Notes: generated by a model from the sequence alone, not told the origin. 64,000 nt of DNA from Gloeocapsopsis sp. IPPAS B-1203 (GCF_002749975.1 NZ_PEIG01000002.1:310001-374000), one strand, 5' to 3'. Positions 9,397-19,693 are shown, counted from the stretch's first letter. Translations and numbers: made by a program.

Positions 9397-9548
9397 AGAG
9401 AGGGACAGAGAGTAAGCGGGTGGTAGGGTAGTTGGGATTGAGAGTATGAGGGTTGAAGGGTATCTCTACTACTCGAACACTCTTCCACTATTCACTCGCT
9501 CCTCACTCCGGACTTCGTCCCGCTGCGCTAACGCCCCTGACTCCTCTT

Positions 9549-10730
9549 TCACTCCAAAGCAACTTGTGCGCCCCAAATGTCTTGAGGAAGAAAAGAGCGT
9601 TCTTTAGGGATTGGTGCAACTGGCTCAGCAAGAGTAAATTTTCCTGCTTCAATCCACTGTTTGAGGGCGATCGTGACTTGACGTGATAAAAATAAACTGG
9701 CTAGGGGAGCAACGCGCACAGGTTTCCCTTCAATCGCGATCCGCCCAGATTTAAGCTGTGCGTAACTGACCAAACCAAAGGTAGGACGCACGCGACGTGG
9801 AATCGAAAAGTCTACTATCGGAGCTACTAAGTCGTTGTCTTGAACTGCACAGCGGGCAACGACTTCCTCATTTAAAACGGGTAAGGGTACTCCAACGCCG
9901 ATCATAAGAGAAGGACCATAGCTTTTAAAATAGCAGCCACGTACCCAACGGGCATCCATTTGTTTGGCATCACCGATCAAAGCTAAAGTTGCCGCAGGAC
10001 CTATCGGTGTGTCGTTTGGGAGGCGCTTTTGTAAAGGAAAGTGTTGTGTCCCTTCCCAAGCAACATAGCCAATCCCACCACCTAAAAAAATTCGCGTACC
10101 AATCCCAATCAATTGTAAATTCGGGTCGTTCAATAGTGGAGAAAGCGCCCCAGGGTTAGAGTAAACAGCATTACCTAACCGAGGTTGTAGCGGTCCTAGA
10201 TACGTGTGTAAAGGGCGATCGCCGCCATTAACTCCCACAATAAAATTTTGATATAGATTTCGAGGATTAAATAAATAAAACTGGTTAATTGTATCGCGGG
10301 TAATCGTCGTTTCAAACGTCGCACGCGGATAACAATCAGTGACTTGTCCTAAAGCACGTAGCTGAATCGGTAATCCAGCAATCAAATCGGAAATAACATG
10401 ACCTCCGCCTTTTTCTCGCACTTCTTCACCATCAATTGCCTCAACTGCTTGAGTTGCACCTAAATAGAGATCTACGGCTCCAAAGCCTGAATAGGCAGGA
10501 ACGCCATCCAACCAACAGCGACGAATTTTAATTGGGGGATCGGTATGTCCTAAATTGATAATTGCTCCCGATGATTCCATCGGCTCGAATGTGCCAGTAG
10601 TAATGACATCTACTTCTTTTGCGGCTTGAGTAACGCCGACTTCGGCAACTCGTGCTTTCAATTCCTCAACTGTCAACACCGCTGCACTTTGACGAGCAAT
10701 TTTTTCATTAATTTCGGCAATTGTACGCAT
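9549..10730 (-). CDS. DUF39 homocysteine biosynthesis protein (aspartate-semialdehyde sulfurtransferase family)
   Basis: DUF39/HcyBio proteins convert aspartate semialdehyde to homocysteine using a sulfide source in methanogens and some bacteria. The protein has 393 residues from the ATG at 10730 (MRTIAEINEKIA). An in-frame TTG at 10745 would add five residues and is less likely. Family-type segments are VDVITTGTFEPMESSGA, GGHVISDLIAG and RIFLGGGIGYVAWEGTQ. The ferredoxin and CBS partners known from archaea are not adjacent. It is divergent from the AraC-type regulator at 10895 across a short shared promoter. Whether it acts in homocysteine synthesis here is inferred from the family only. Confidence 0.82.
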   Translation of the reverse strand: MRTIAEINEKIARQSAAVLTVEELKARVAEVGVTQAAKEVDVITTGTFEPMESSGAIINLGHTDPPIKIRRCWLDGVPAYSGFGAVDLYLGATQAVEAIDGEEVREKGGGHVISDLIAGLPIQLRALGQVTDCYPRATFETTITRDTINQFYLFNPRNLYQNFIVGVNGGDRPLHTYLGPLQPRLGNAVYSNPGALSPLLNDPNLQLIGIGTRIFLGGGIGYVAWEGTQHFPLQKRLPNDTPIGPAATLALIGDAKQMDARWVRGCYFKSYGPSLMIGVGVPLPVLNEEVVARCAVQDNDLVAPIVDFSIPRRVRPTFGLVSYAQLKSGRIAIEGKPVRVAPLASLFLSRQVTIALKQWIEAGKFTLAEPVAPIPKERSFLPQDIWGAQVALE

Positions 10731-10856
10731 GGCAGTTGAGAGCAAAAGTAGAGATTGAGATGCTTTGAGAAGGCTATCAATTATTAGCCTACACGTTGGG
10801 GCGATCGCAAACCATTTAGAAGCTTTCTAGAAGAATAGAGACAAACTCATGATAAG

Positions 10857-10873
10857 TTGAGAAGATATCTCAA
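10857..10873. promoter_or_regulatory. Palindromic candidate operator between DUF39 gene and AraC regulator
   Basis: TTGAGA (10857-10862) and TCTCAA (10868-10873) form a perfect inverted repeat with a 5-base centre. It lies in the divergent promoter region, 22 bp before the regulator start. A TTGAGA half-site also occurs near 11955, just upstream of the TonB-dependent receptor. It could bind the AraC-type regulator, but this is inference. Confidence 0.35.
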
Positions 10874-10894
10874 TTAGCTGAAAATGCTTTAATA

Positions 10895-11866
10895 ATGGCA
10901 ATTATCCTTTCACAAAGTAGCTACTGGGAGCTATTTGAGGACACTGTAGAAGTCGAAACCAATGTTCATGCAGTTGATGAATTCGATACTATTTGGAAAT
11001 ATCCGCAGCAGCTTGGTCAAGGATATTGGCGAGATATTGTCCTTGGTGAAGGATTATCATTAACGATCGCAGACTATCAACCACACGATGACATCATTTC
11101 TGCAGCACCCGAACGCCAACACCCTTTAGAGTACACCTTCTATCTTGCCGGCGGTGAGGGGTGTAATGATTGCTTTGTGCGTGCTGGGCAATATACGCTA
11201 TGTGGTAGTGGAGTTGCCCCCAAAGAAGATTGCTACTCCTCTGCTCAAAACCGATGCTTTATTGTTAATGCACACATTGCACCTGCCCTGTTTCAATCAT
11301 TTTTGGAGCCTACCAAGGAACTGCCACAGGAGTTTAAGCATTTGCTGCGTGATTTGCATCAAGAATACAGTATTAGTTTTGGCAAAACTACCGCACAAAT
11401 GCACCTAGTTTTGCAACAAATTTTACAGTGCCCTTACCACGGTTTCATGAAACGCATATATCTCGAAAGTAAGATTTGGGAGCTAATCGTGTTGCTGCTT
11501 GACCAACTAAAACCACAAAAACAGCAAAAATCTACTACACTAAAATCTGACGATATTGAGCGCATTTACCAAGCGCAAGCAATTTTATTACAGCAACTTA
11601 GTAATCCACCTTCTTTAATTGAGCTAGCCCGTAAAGTGGGTCTGAATGACTGCACGTTGAAGCGGGGATTTCGCCAAGTTTTCGGCAAAACGGCATTTGC
11701 GTATTTACATCATCACCGATTAGAACAAGCGAAGCAACTGTTAGCACAAGGAGATATGAGTGTTGCAGAAGTTGCCCTTAGTGTAGGATTTGCCGATCGC
11801 AGCTACTTCACAACAGCTTTTCGCAAGCAATATGGCTGTAATCCAGGCGCTTACCGACGGCGATAA
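10895..11866 (+). CDS. AraC family transcriptional regulator (PchR-like)
   Basis: The protein has 323 residues. The N-terminal two thirds form a ligand-sensing domain of the siderophore-regulator kind. The C-terminal third (about 225-323) has two helix-turn-helix units: LARKVGLNDCTLKRGFRQVFG and VAEVALSVGFADRSYFTTAFRKQ, ending in the family signature NPGAYRR. In cyanobacteria and pseudomonads such regulators activate siderophore uptake genes when the iron chelate is present. The next gene, 112 bp downstream on the same strand, is a TonB-dependent siderophore receptor, which supports that role. Confidence 0.92.
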   Translation: MAIILSQSSYWELFEDTVEVETNVHAVDEFDTIWKYPQQLGQGYWRDIVLGEGLSLTIADYQPHDDIISAAPERQHPLEYTFYLAGGEGCNDCFVRAGQYTLCGSGVAPKEDCYSSAQNRCFIVNAHIAPALFQSFLEPTKELPQEFKHLLRDLHQEYSISFGKTTAQMHLVLQQILQCPYHGFMKRIYLESKIWELIVLLLDQLKPQKQQKSTTLKSDDIERIYQAQAILLQQLSNPPSLIELARKVGLNDCTLKRGFRQVFGKTAFAYLHHHRLEQAKQLLAQGDMSVAEVALSVGFADRSYFTTAFRKQYGCNPGAYRRR

Positions 11867-11978
11867 GTATCAAAAAATTCCGTCTACCCTACAAAAAAAT
11901 TCCGTTTAGCCAACATCTGACTCGCGATCGCAATGGTTCATCACTGTAAGCTAATTGAGAATTCCTCTTGCTTGAGTG

Positions 11979-14450
11979 ATGACGCAACTACGACAAATTG
12001 TATTAATTATTAGTATTCTGCTGTTGGTATTATCACCAAAGGCGCGGGCGGAAATTTCTAGAGATAGCCAGCCGCAACACATCGGGCAACGATCGCCGTT
12101 ACCATTATTGACTCCTAATACCCCAAATCAAATTACAGGAGTGCAATTAAAATCAACCGATGCAGAAATTGAGGTGATTTTAATCAGTTCGCAGCAACTG
12201 CAACCAGTCACAACCTCAGTTGTTGGCAATGCGTACATTGTCGAGATACCTAATGCAGTGCTCGTTTTAGCCGATGGTGAGGAATTTCGCACGCTAGATC
12301 CAAGTGCAGGAATTGCAGAAGTCACAGTCACAAATTTACCCAATAATCGCGTTCAAGTTGCGATCGCGGGAGTAAACGAGCCTCCCACTGTTGCTATCAG
12401 TAGCGATCCTCAAAGCTTGGTATTAAGCGTTACGCCTGTTGCCGAAGAAACCATCGAAATTCTTGTTACTGGCGAACAAACTCAGGGCTATATTGTCCCC
12501 AATGCGTCAACAGCAACGCGCACAGATACACCATTGCGTGACATTCCGCAATCGATTCAAGTCATTCCGCAACAAGTGCTAGAAGATCAACAAGTAATTC
12601 GTCTTGATGAAGCACTGCGTAATGTTAGTGGTATTGTTCCAGGTGACAACTTTGCCGGAACGCGCGATCAGTTTATTATTCGCGGTTTTTCACAATTCAA
12701 TACATTTCGCGATGGCGTGCGCGATAGCCGTAATATTCTCCAAGAAACAACCAACATCGAACGCATTGAAGTTCTCAAAGGTCCAGCGTCGGTTTTATTT
12801 GGCAACTTAGAGCCAGGGGGAATTATTAATATCATTCCCAAAAGACCTTTACGCGACCCGTTCTACGCGGCTGAAGTACAAGTAGGGTTTGGTCTCATTC
12901 GACCGCAAATTGACGTTTCTGAACCATTAAATGCTGAGCGATCGCTGCTTTATCGCTTGAATCTTGCCTATGAACGCGCCCAAGGCTTTCGCGACTTTGA
13001 ACAAGATATCGAGCGCGTGTTTATTGCTCCCGTGTTTTCCTGGGCGATTAGCGACAATACTAATCTCTTGCTTGAGTTTGAATATCTCCGCGATGAAAGA
13101 CCTTTTGATCGGGGCTTAGTTGCCATTGATGACACTGTTGCCGATATTCCTATAAACCGCATTTTAGGCGAACCTGATGATTTTAGACGCAATGAAGCGG
13201 TGAGTGCTGGATACGCACTTGAACATCGCTTGAGCAACAATTGGCAGATCCGTAATGCATTTCGCTTTTCAGCATCAGATACACTCGACTTCAAAGCTGA
13301 CCCTGATAGTTTAGACGAAACTACTGGAGAACTTTCGCGGACTTTTAGTTCTAACGATGACTTGCGTGAAACTTATGAGTTACAAACTGCGTTGCTAGGG
13401 CAATTTACAACAGGTGAAATCGCGCATCAAGTCGTGTTTGGTGTAGATTTATCTCGTGTCTTCTCTCAAGGGACAAATCGCTTACTGCCTGAGGGTGAGA
13501 CTCCTAGCATTAATATCTTTGCTCCAGTTTATGATGCGATCGCGCCGACACTCAATGACTTAACCGAGTTGGGTCGAGATAGTAGATCGCAAGTAGATTC
13601 ATTAGGAATTTACCTGCAAGATCAAGTCAGTATTCTTGATAACTTGAAACTACTTGTTGGCGGTCGCTTTGATGTTGTTGAACAAGACAGTGTCTTTAAC
13701 GATTCTCCTTCAGCACGCCGCGACGATGTTTTTAGTCCCCGCGTTGGATTAGTCTATCAACCGATCGATCCAATTTCACTTTACACCAGCTACAGTCAAT
13801 CGTTTGCACCCAACTTTGGTACTACCGCCGATGGTACGTCCTTAGAACCCGAACGCGGGACGCAATATGAGATTGGTGTGAGAGCAGAGTTACTAGAGGG
13901 TAAGTTAATTTCAAATCTCGCTTTCTACGAACTGACAAAAACAAACATTGCCACATCAGACCCCAACGATCCTACTTTTAGTTTTTACATTCCGATCGGC
14001 GAACAACGCAGTCGCGGTATTGAACTCGATATTGGCGGTGAAATTCTTCCAGGCTGGAACGTCATTGCATCTTATGCTTACACTGATGCTGTCATTACAA
14101 CAGGGACTTTTGGGATTCCTGATGGCAACTTACCTGCAAACGTTCCGCAACATAGCGGTAGTTTATGGACAACCTATGAAATTCAGCGCGGTAATTTACA
14201 AGGCTTAGGCTTTGGTTTTGGTTTATTTTTTACTGGAGCGCGACAAGGAGATAATGAAAATACTTTTGAGCTACCAGGTTATCTGCGTACCGATGCAGCA
14301 GTGTATTACCGACAAGACAACTGGAGAGTAGCGCTGAATTTACGCAACTTATTTGATGTTGCCTATTTTGAAGGTGTTGAATACGGACGAACGACGATTA
14401 AGCCTGGTGCGCCTTTTACAGTAGTCGGATCAATTGCGATTGAGTTTTGA
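11979..14450 (+). CDS. TonB-dependent siderophore receptor with N-terminal AMIN domain
   Basis: This outer-membrane beta-barrel takes up ferric siderophores using energy from TonB-ExbB-ExbD. It has 823 residues: signal peptide 1-25, an AMIN domain at about 50-155 (a cyanobacterial addition thought to bind cell-wall polymers), a plug domain at about 180-290 (with RDIPQSIQVIPQQVLEDQ and IERIEVLKGPASVLFG), then the barrel ending in the aromatic IAIEF. The start is ATG 11979, and a GTG three bases earlier is equally possible. The stop is immediately followed by the binding-lipoprotein gene, so the two are co-transcribed. Confidence 0.96.
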   Translation: MTQLRQIVLIISILLLVLSPKARAEISRDSQPQHIGQRSPLPLLTPNTPNQITGVQLKSTDAEIEVILISSQQLQPVTTSVVGNAYIVEIPNAVLVLADGEEFRTLDPSAGIAEVTVTNLPNNRVQVAIAGVNEPPTVAISSDPQSLVLSVTPVAEETIEILVTGEQTQGYIVPNASTATRTDTPLRDIPQSIQVIPQQVLEDQQVIRLDEALRNVSGIVPGDNFAGTRDQFIIRGFSQFNTFRDGVRDSRNILQETTNIERIEVLKGPASVLFGNLEPGGIINIIPKRPLRDPFYAAEVQVGFGLIRPQIDVSEPLNAERSLLYRLNLAYERAQGFRDFEQDIERVFIAPVFSWAISDNTNLLLEFEYLRDERPFDRGLVAIDDTVADIPINRILGEPDDFRRNEAVSAGYALEHRLSNNWQIRNAFRFSASDTLDFKADPDSLDETTGELSRTFSSNDDLRETYELQTALLGQFTTGEIAHQVVFGVDLSRVFSQGTNRLLPEGETPSINIFAPVYDAIAPTLNDLTELGRDSRSQVDSLGIYLQDQVSILDNLKLLVGGRFDVVEQDSVFNDSPSARRDDVFSPRVGLVYQPIDPISLYTSYSQSFAPNFGTTADGTSLEPERGTQYEIGVRAELLEGKLISNLAFYELTKTNIATSDPNDPTFSFYIPIGEQRSRGIELDIGGEILPGWNVIASYAYTDAVITTGTFGIPDGNLPANVPQHSGSLWTTYEIQRGNLQGLGFGFGLFFTGARQGDNENTFELPGYLRTDAAVYYRQDNWRVALNLRNLFDVAYFEGVEYGRTTIKPGAPFTVVGSIAIEF

Positions 14451-14452
14451 GC

Positions 14453-15406
14453 ATGAATTACTGTAAGCGTTGGCAAGCATTGATTCTGTTTTTTATCAGC
14501 GTTTGCATTAGTTTATTTGTAGCTTGTACACACAATACTGATACCGTCAAAAATGTTTCTACACCATCTGCTGTCCGCCTTGTTAAACACGCGATGGGAG
14601 AAACACTAGTACCTGCAAATCCTCAACGGATTGTCACGCTTGATAGTTATACCCTAGAAGCCGTATTAGCACTCAATATAAAACCGATAGGCGCAGCACG
14701 AACCGACTGGGACCATTTGCGCGATCGCCTCGTTGGAGTGGCAAATGTAGGACTTTCTGGAGAACCAAGCTTAGAGAAAGTTCTCGCGCTTAAGCCTGAT
14801 TTGATTTTGGGCAATTCTTACCAGCAATCAGTCTACAACCAACTATCACAAATTGCCCCAACAGTTCTTGCCAAGTTTGAAAATAGTAGCGATTGGAAAG
14901 AAATCTTGACGTTGGTTGCGCAGGCATTAGGAACAACCACAAGCCCCCTCATGGAGCAATATTATGCCCGACTAGAAGATTTCAAGACACGCATGGGCGT
15001 TCGCCTCAATCAGCTTGAGGTATCAGTCATCACTGTTCCACCGGATGGTGGTTTCTACATTTACGGTAACGATACTTTCTCTGGCACAATTCTTGCTGAT
15101 GCAGATTTACGTCGCCCAAAAGCACAACAAAACGCTGCTACAACATCTCTAAGGCTATCACGCGAACACTTAAGCAAAGCTGATGGCGATGTCATTTTTT
15201 TGTGGAATTACAGTAGCCCTGACGAGCAAGGCGCACAAATCCAAGCTACAGCAAAACTCAAAGCCGATCTCTTGTGGCAACAATTAAATGCTGTCAAGCA
15301 AGGCAAAGTGTACGAAGTGCCGCACTACTGGATCGGCACAGGTCCGATTGCTGCCAACTTAGTGATTGATGATTTGTTTACCTACTTACTCGAACTCAAA
15401 AAGTGA
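14453..15406 (+). CDS. Iron-siderophore ABC transporter substrate-binding lipoprotein
   Basis: This FecB/FhuD-type binding protein captures ferric siderophore in the periplasm. It has 317 residues from the ATG at 14453. The lipobox LFVAC places the lipidated cysteine at residue 25. Family segments include RIVTLDSYTLEAVLAL, KPIGAART and KPDLILGNSY. It starts 2 bp after the receptor gene stop, so translation is probably coupled. The matching permease and ATPase genes are not in the window. It must use transporter parts encoded elsewhere. Confidence 0.93.
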   Translation: MNYCKRWQALILFFISVCISLFVACTHNTDTVKNVSTPSAVRLVKHAMGETLVPANPQRIVTLDSYTLEAVLALNIKPIGAARTDWDHLRDRLVGVANVGLSGEPSLEKVLALKPDLILGNSYQQSVYNQLSQIAPTVLAKFENSSDWKEILTLVAQALGTTTSPLMEQYYARLEDFKTRMGVRLNQLEVSVITVPPDGGFYIYGNDTFSGTILADADLRRPKAQQNAATTSLRLSREHLSKADGDVIFLWNYSSPDEQGAQIQATAKLKADLLWQQLNAVKQGKVYEVPHYWIGTGPIAANLVIDDLFTYLLELKK

Positions 15407-15408
15407 AT

Positions 15409-16407
15409 ATGGATAAACTAACACTGCGCAATTGCCGCTTTTGTACCGAGGTTGCGAAACAAAATGGCGAAGACCCGATTGGGACAACGGAAACTTATGA
15501 CCATTGGTTAATCTTTGAATTACCGCTACCTTGGGCAAAAACAATTTGGATGGAACCGAATCCCGTACCGCAACATATCCACGAAGCACTAGCGGTCATT
15601 TGGCAAGAAGATATTCGATTAAGACCTTTGGCGATCGCTCCTGATCGTGAATATTCCCAACCGCACCTTATGCGCGTGCTGTATTACCACAAACCTGCGG
15701 GAGCATTTGCACGGTTAACTAAGTATGAGTATCTTTTACCTCTTGATGCCGTAGCACCGCTGATCTTTGCTTTATTTAAACAGCCGCAACAACTTGCGAC
15801 ATTTGCTGCCTATCAACAAAAGACACAACACATCCGCGATTTACTTGTGTGTACTCATGGTAACGTTGATGCTGCTTGTGCTCGGTTTGGCTATCCAATT
15901 TATCGACAGTTACGCCAGCAGTACGCTTCACAAAACCTACGCGTGTGGCGATGTAGTCATTTTGGCTATCACCAATTTGCACCAACCCTACTTGATATGC
16001 CAGAAGGACGCTGCTGGGGACAGCTTGAGCCAGATGTGCTAGAACTTCTTATCCGTCGTAGTAGTTCAGTAACAGGGTTACGTTCTTATTACCAAGGGTG
16101 GGCTGGATTGACAAAGTTTGAACAAATTGCTGAACGCGAGATTTTGATGCTTGAAGGTTGGGCGTGGTTGGATTATCTCAAGCAAGGCAAAGTGTTGGCA
16201 GTAGATGAAATTCATATTGAGCCGGAGTGGGCAGAAATTCAAATTGATTTTGCATCCTCCGGTGGTAGTATTTTTGGAGCTTATCAAGCACGAATTGAGG
16301 TCAGCGGTCAGGTAACAACTGCTTGGTGGACATCAACCTATGACGATGATGAACCGTTGGTACAAGTGAAGCAGTATCGCGTCAGTCGTTTAGTTAAAGT
16401 TATTTGA
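15409..16407 (+). CDS. Sucraseferredoxin-like protein
   Basis: This 332-residue cytoplasmic protein of the sucrase/ferredoxin-like family has a thioredoxin-like 2Fe-2S fold. Cysteines occur in NCRFCTE near the N-terminus and in VCTHGNVDAACARFG at about residue 145-160, with WRCSHFGYHQFAPT after it, matching the ferredoxin-like half. In cyanobacteria these genes often accompany siderophore receptors and may release iron by reduction, which fits its place two bases after the binding-protein stop. ATG 15409 is chosen, and a GTG at 15403 overlaps the previous stop. The reductive role is inferred. Confidence 0.85.
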   Translation: MDKLTLRNCRFCTEVAKQNGEDPIGTTETYDHWLIFELPLPWAKTIWMEPNPVPQHIHEALAVIWQEDIRLRPLAIAPDREYSQPHLMRVLYYHKPAGAFARLTKYEYLLPLDAVAPLIFALFKQPQQLATFAAYQQKTQHIRDLLVCTHGNVDAACARFGYPIYRQLRQQYASQNLRVWRCSHFGYHQFAPTLLDMPEGRCWGQLEPDVLELLIRRSSSVTGLRSYYQGWAGLTKFEQIAEREILMLEGWAWLDYLKQGKVLAVDEIHIEPEWAEIQIDFASSGGSIFGAYQARIEVSGQVTTAWWTSTYDDDEPLVQVKQYRVSRLVKVI

Positions 16408-16411
16408 CGAT

Positions 16412-16603
16412 CTATGACTTAGAAGATTGTTGTTGGAAGCGTTGAAATAAAGCGATCGCCATAAATATACTTGGCAGTAAAACAACAATCAATGCAGTTG
16501 TTGATGTCGGTGAGAGTGGTAGATATAGACCACCATACTTAATCAAAACTGATATGAAAGCAGACAACAGAAGCACCTTAAAAATAAATCCAGTCTGATT
16601 CAT
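16412..16603 (-). CDS. Small two-helix membrane protein, unknown
   Basis: This 63-residue protein has two predicted transmembrane segments (about residues 7-27 and 36-53) and a basic, Gln-rich tail. It ends 4 bp from the convergent sucraseferredoxin-like gene. The ATG at 16603 has no strong ribosome binding site. It resembles short uncharacterised membrane proteins of cyanobacteria, and no function can be assigned. Confidence 0.6.
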   Translation of the reverse strand: MNQTGFIFKVLLLSAFISVLIKYGGLYLPLSPTSTTALIVVLLPSIFMAIALFQRFQQQSSKS

Positions 16604-16874
16604 GAATTAGGCTAAGTAGTTGAGGAACTTCTATTTTAATCTGGCAATAGTTTTAAAAGTTTTTTGTTTTGAATTAAGAATATTTCAATCATTATTCTTA
16701 AAGAGGAATTTTGTAAAGCTGTATGAAAGCAGATAGCTCTGCTTTTGTGCATTTTAAGGTGTGGATTTTGCGGTGGGAAGTTAAGTAAACACCGAACTAG
16801 TACGGCGATCCCCAACTTTTACAATAACTTTAGAGCCATTTAGTTTAGTTTAAGCTCTAACGCTTAGTAAGTTA

Positions 16875-17543
16875 ATGTTTTACCTGCCGGTATCATTATT
16901 ACTATTTCTAGTCTTGTTGCTGTTACTGCCATTTGTGTGGTTTACGTTGGCAGTTGATGTTGTCAGGTTAGCAGTAGCCAAGCTGGGATTTGCACCCGAT
17001 GTCGCAGTATTGTTGCTAGCTGCGGTCATTCTCGGCAGTACAATCAACATTCCTCTTTACAAAGTGGCTGCTCCGCAAACTACTGCAGATAATTTAACTC
17101 AGTTGTGGTTACAGGAGTATTGGGGTATTCCTCTCAAACGCATGAAACGTTCTACTGTAGTAGCGGTTAATGTAGGAGGCGGCGTTATTCCGGTTGGATT
17201 AGCACTGTATCAATTTACGCAAGGTGATGTATTAGCAATTTTGTTAGTGACTGCCATTGTTACATTAGTTAGTTACTACGCAGCGCGAGTTGTTCCAGGG
17301 ATTGGTATTCAGATGAATCCTTTACTCGCACCTTTAACAGCTGCTTTATCGGCAATGGTACTAGCGACAGCCCATGCTGCACCTGTTGCTTTTGCAGGTG
17401 GAATCTTAGGCACTTTGATTGGTGCTGACTTACTGCATCTCAAAGACATTCAATCAATGAGTTCTGGTGTTTTAAGTATTGGTGGTGCAGGAGTATTTGA
17501 TGGTATTACTTTGTGTGGTTTATTTGCTTTGCTCTTGACATAA
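16875..17543 (+). CDS. DUF1614 family integral membrane protein
   Basis: The protein has 222 residues and about six to seven transmembrane helices. The sequence LGSTINIPLYKV near residue 55, NVGGGVIPVGLALY near 97 and GGILGTLIGADLLHL near 176 are typical of DUF1614 proteins, which are found in archaea, clostridia and cyanobacteria and have no established function. It is a single gene upstream of ftsH, separated by a 177 bp gap with heptamer-type repeats. Confidence 0.85.
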   Translation: MFYLPVSLLLFLVLLLLLPFVWFTLAVDVVRLAVAKLGFAPDVAVLLLAAVILGSTINIPLYKVAAPQTTADNLTQLWLQEYWGIPLKRMKRSTVVAVNVGGGVIPVGLALYQFTQGDVLAILLVTAIVTLVSYYAARVVPGIGIQMNPLLAPLTAALSAMVLATAHAAPVAFAGGILGTLIGADLLHLKDIQSMSSGVLSIGGAGVFDGITLCGLFALLLT

Positions 17544-17720
17544 ATCAGAGGTCAGGAGTCAAGGTTACTTGATTATTCCCATAATTACAAAGACAAAACC
17601 TCACTTTCATAGAATTTCTGATCTATATTGTCCTAACCTTTGAACTATAGGTCTGATCGCGCCCTCTGACCTCTGATTCCTGACCTCCGACCCCTTTTCA
17701 TATTAGGAGAATCTATTGAA
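17544..17720. repeat. Degenerate GGTCAGG-type tandem repeats upstream of ftsH
   Basis: AGAGGTCAGGAGTC near 17547-17560 faces an opposite-strand run of CTGACCTCTGATTCC and CTGACCTCCGACCCC at 17664-17694, so the two patches form an imperfect inverted repeat flanking about 100 bp. Similar patches recur at 42455-42476, 43997-44020 and 45370-45405. They resemble the short tandem repeats common in cyanobacterial intergenic DNA. A ribosome binding site TAGGAG for ftsH lies at 17704-17709. Confidence 0.5.
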
Positions 17721-19646
17721 ATGCCTGTCGAAACTAACAATAATAAACGCTCAAAAAAACCACCCCAAACACGGCAATTTGGAGGCAGTTTACTCATTTT
17801 ATTTACAATACTTTTGCTGCTAAATTTTATTGTGCCGAGCTTTGGTCCTCGTTTACCGCAAGTGCCTTACAGTGACTTTATTACGCAAGTAGAAGCAGAT
17901 CGAGTCGAACGGGCAATTGTGGGAAGCGATCGCATTGAATTTGCCCTCAAATCTGAAGCAGAAGGAGATCAAGCATTTACCACGACACCGATCGCAATTG
18001 ACCTCGATTTACCTAAAATTCTCCGCGAACATAATGTTAAATATGCAGCTCCAGCACCAAATAATAATGGTTGGATTGGAACTATCTTAAGTTGGGTGAT
18101 ACCACCATTAATTTTCTTTGGAATTTGGGGATTTTTGATTAATCGTCAAGGTGGCGGTCCTGCTGCATTAACTGTTGGTAAAAGTAAAGCTCGTATTTAT
18201 TCAGAAGGAACGACTGGAGTTAAGTTTAGTGATGTTGCGGGTGTTGAAGAAGCGAAACAAGAAGTTCAAGAAGTTGTTGATTTCTTAAAAAATGCAGGCA
18301 AGTATACCAAACTAGGAGCTAAGATTCCTAAAGGAGTTTTACTGGTAGGACCTCCAGGAACAGGTAAAACACTTTTAGCAAAAGCGATCGCTGGTGAAGC
18401 GAGTGTTCCTTTCTTTAGCATTTCTGGTTCTGAATTTATTGAGTTATTTGTCGGCGTTGGTGCAGCAAGAGTCCGTGACTTGTTTGAACAAGCGAAGCAA
18501 CAAGCCCCTTGTATTGTCTTTATCGACGAGTTAGATGCTTTGGGTAAGTCGCGTGGCGGTGCGAATGGCTTTGTTGGCGGTAACGACGAACGCGAACAAA
18601 CACTCAACCAACTTTTAACCGAAATGGATGGTTTTGATGCAAATACTGGCGTGATCATCATTGCAGCAACAAACCGTCCTGAAATTCTAGACCCTGCATT
18701 ACGCCGCCCTGGTAGATTTGACCGTCAAGTTGTTGTCGATCGTCCTGATAAAGTTGGTCGCGAAGCGATTCTCAAAGTTCATGCACGGAATGTCAAGTTA
18801 GCAGATGATGTCGATCTCCTCACCGTTGCAGGACGTACGCCAGGATTTGCTGGTGCAGATTTAGCAAATTTAGTCAATGAAGCCGCATTACTTGCTGCTC
18901 GCCAAAATCGCGAAGCTGTGGCAATGAGTGACTTTAATGAAGCAATCGAGCGTGTTGTTGCTGGATTGGAGCGGCGATCGCGCGTTCTTAATGAAAATGA
19001 GAAAAAGACGGTTGCCTATCATGAAGTTGGTCATGCCATTATCGGCGCTTTAATGCCTGGCGCGGGTAAAGTTGAGAAAATCTCTGTGGTTCCTCGTGGT
19101 GTGGGTGCGTTGGGTTATACCGTACAAATGCCAGAAGAAGACCGCTTTTTGATGATTGAGGATGAATTGCGCGGTCGGATCGCAACACTACTGGGTGGAC
19201 GTTCAGCAGAAGAATTGATTTTTGGCAAAGTCTCTACAGGTGCAAGTGATGATATCCAAAAAGCAACTGATTTGGCAGAACGCGCTGTAACGCTTTATGG
19301 AATGAGTGATGAGTTGGGTCCTGTTGCTTTTGAGAAAATTCAACAAGAGTTCTTAGGCGGTTTTAGTAATCCACGTCGTTCGGTTAGCCCAAAAGTTGCA
19401 GAAGAAATTGATCGCGAAGTTAAGGGAATTGTTGATGGAGCACATCATATCGCTTTGAGCATTTTGGCTCAAAATCGCGATCTGTTGGAGGAAACTGCTC
19501 AGATTTTGTTGCAGCAAGAAATCCTCGAAGGGAAACAACTCCACGCCCAACTAAATAAAGTACAAGCACCATCAGAGTTAGATGAGTGGCTGCGTACAGG
19601 GAAGTTATCTCCTGATAAGCCGTTAATGCAATCTGTTTTGGTGTAG
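17721..19646 (+). CDS. ftsH: ATP-dependent zinc metalloprotease FtsH
   Basis: FtsH is a hexameric membrane protease that removes damaged membrane proteins. In cyanobacteria, FtsH complexes degrade photodamaged D1 of photosystem II. It has 641 residues: transmembrane helices at about 22-40 and 117-138, Walker A GPPGTGKT at about 210-217, Walker [10 protein letters not shown], the second region of homology with RRPGRFDRQ, and the zinc-binding HEVGH at about 434-438 with a downstream acidic ligand in the D-D-I-Q-K-A-T region. All catalytic elements are present. Cyanobacteria carry several FtsH paralogues and I cannot say which this is. Confidence 0.97.
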   Translation: MPVETNNNKRSKKPPQTRQFGGSLLILFTILLLLNFIVPSFGPRLPQVPYSDFITQVEADRVERAIVGSDRIEFALKSEAEGDQAFTTTPIAIDLDLPKILREHNVKYAAPAPNNNGWIGTILSWVIPPLIFFGIWGFLINRQGGGPAALTVGKSKARIYSEGTTGVKFSDVAGVEEAKQEVQEVVDFLKNAGKYTKLGAKIPKGVLLVGPPGTGKTLLAKAIAGEASVPFFSISGSEFIELFVGVGAARVRDLFEQAKQQAPCIVFIDELDALGKSRGGANGFVGGNDEREQTLNQLLTEMDGFDANTGVIIIAATNRPEILDPALRRPGRFDRQVVVDRPDKVGREAILKVHARNVKLADDVDLLTVAGRTPGFAGADLANLVNEAALLAARQNREAVAMSDFNEAIERVVAGLERRSRVLNENEKKTVAYHEVGHAIIGALMPGAGKVEKISVVPRGVGALGYTVQMPEEDRFLMIEDELRGRIATLLGGRSAEELIFGKVSTGASDDIQKATDLAERAVTLYGMSDELGPVAFEKIQQEFLGGFSNPRRSVSPKVAEEIDREVKGIVDGAHHIALSILAQNRDLLEETAQILLQQEILEGKQLHAQLNKVQAPSELDEWLRTGKLSPDKPLMQSVLV

Positions 19647-19693
19647 TTAAATTTCTCTTGTCTTTAAATAGACCTCCTGCATGAATCACAGAT

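Noticed and set aside
9453-9686. Plus-strand ORF overlapping the end of the DUF39 gene
   Set aside because: It covers a repeat-rich gap and then the antisense strand of the DUF39 gene, and has no recognisable sequence.
18266-18661. Long antisense frame within ftsH (131 codons)
   Set aside because: It is a shadow of the ftsH ORF, with no independent start signal or known family. Same for the other antisense frames over pdhB, sdhA and ubiD.
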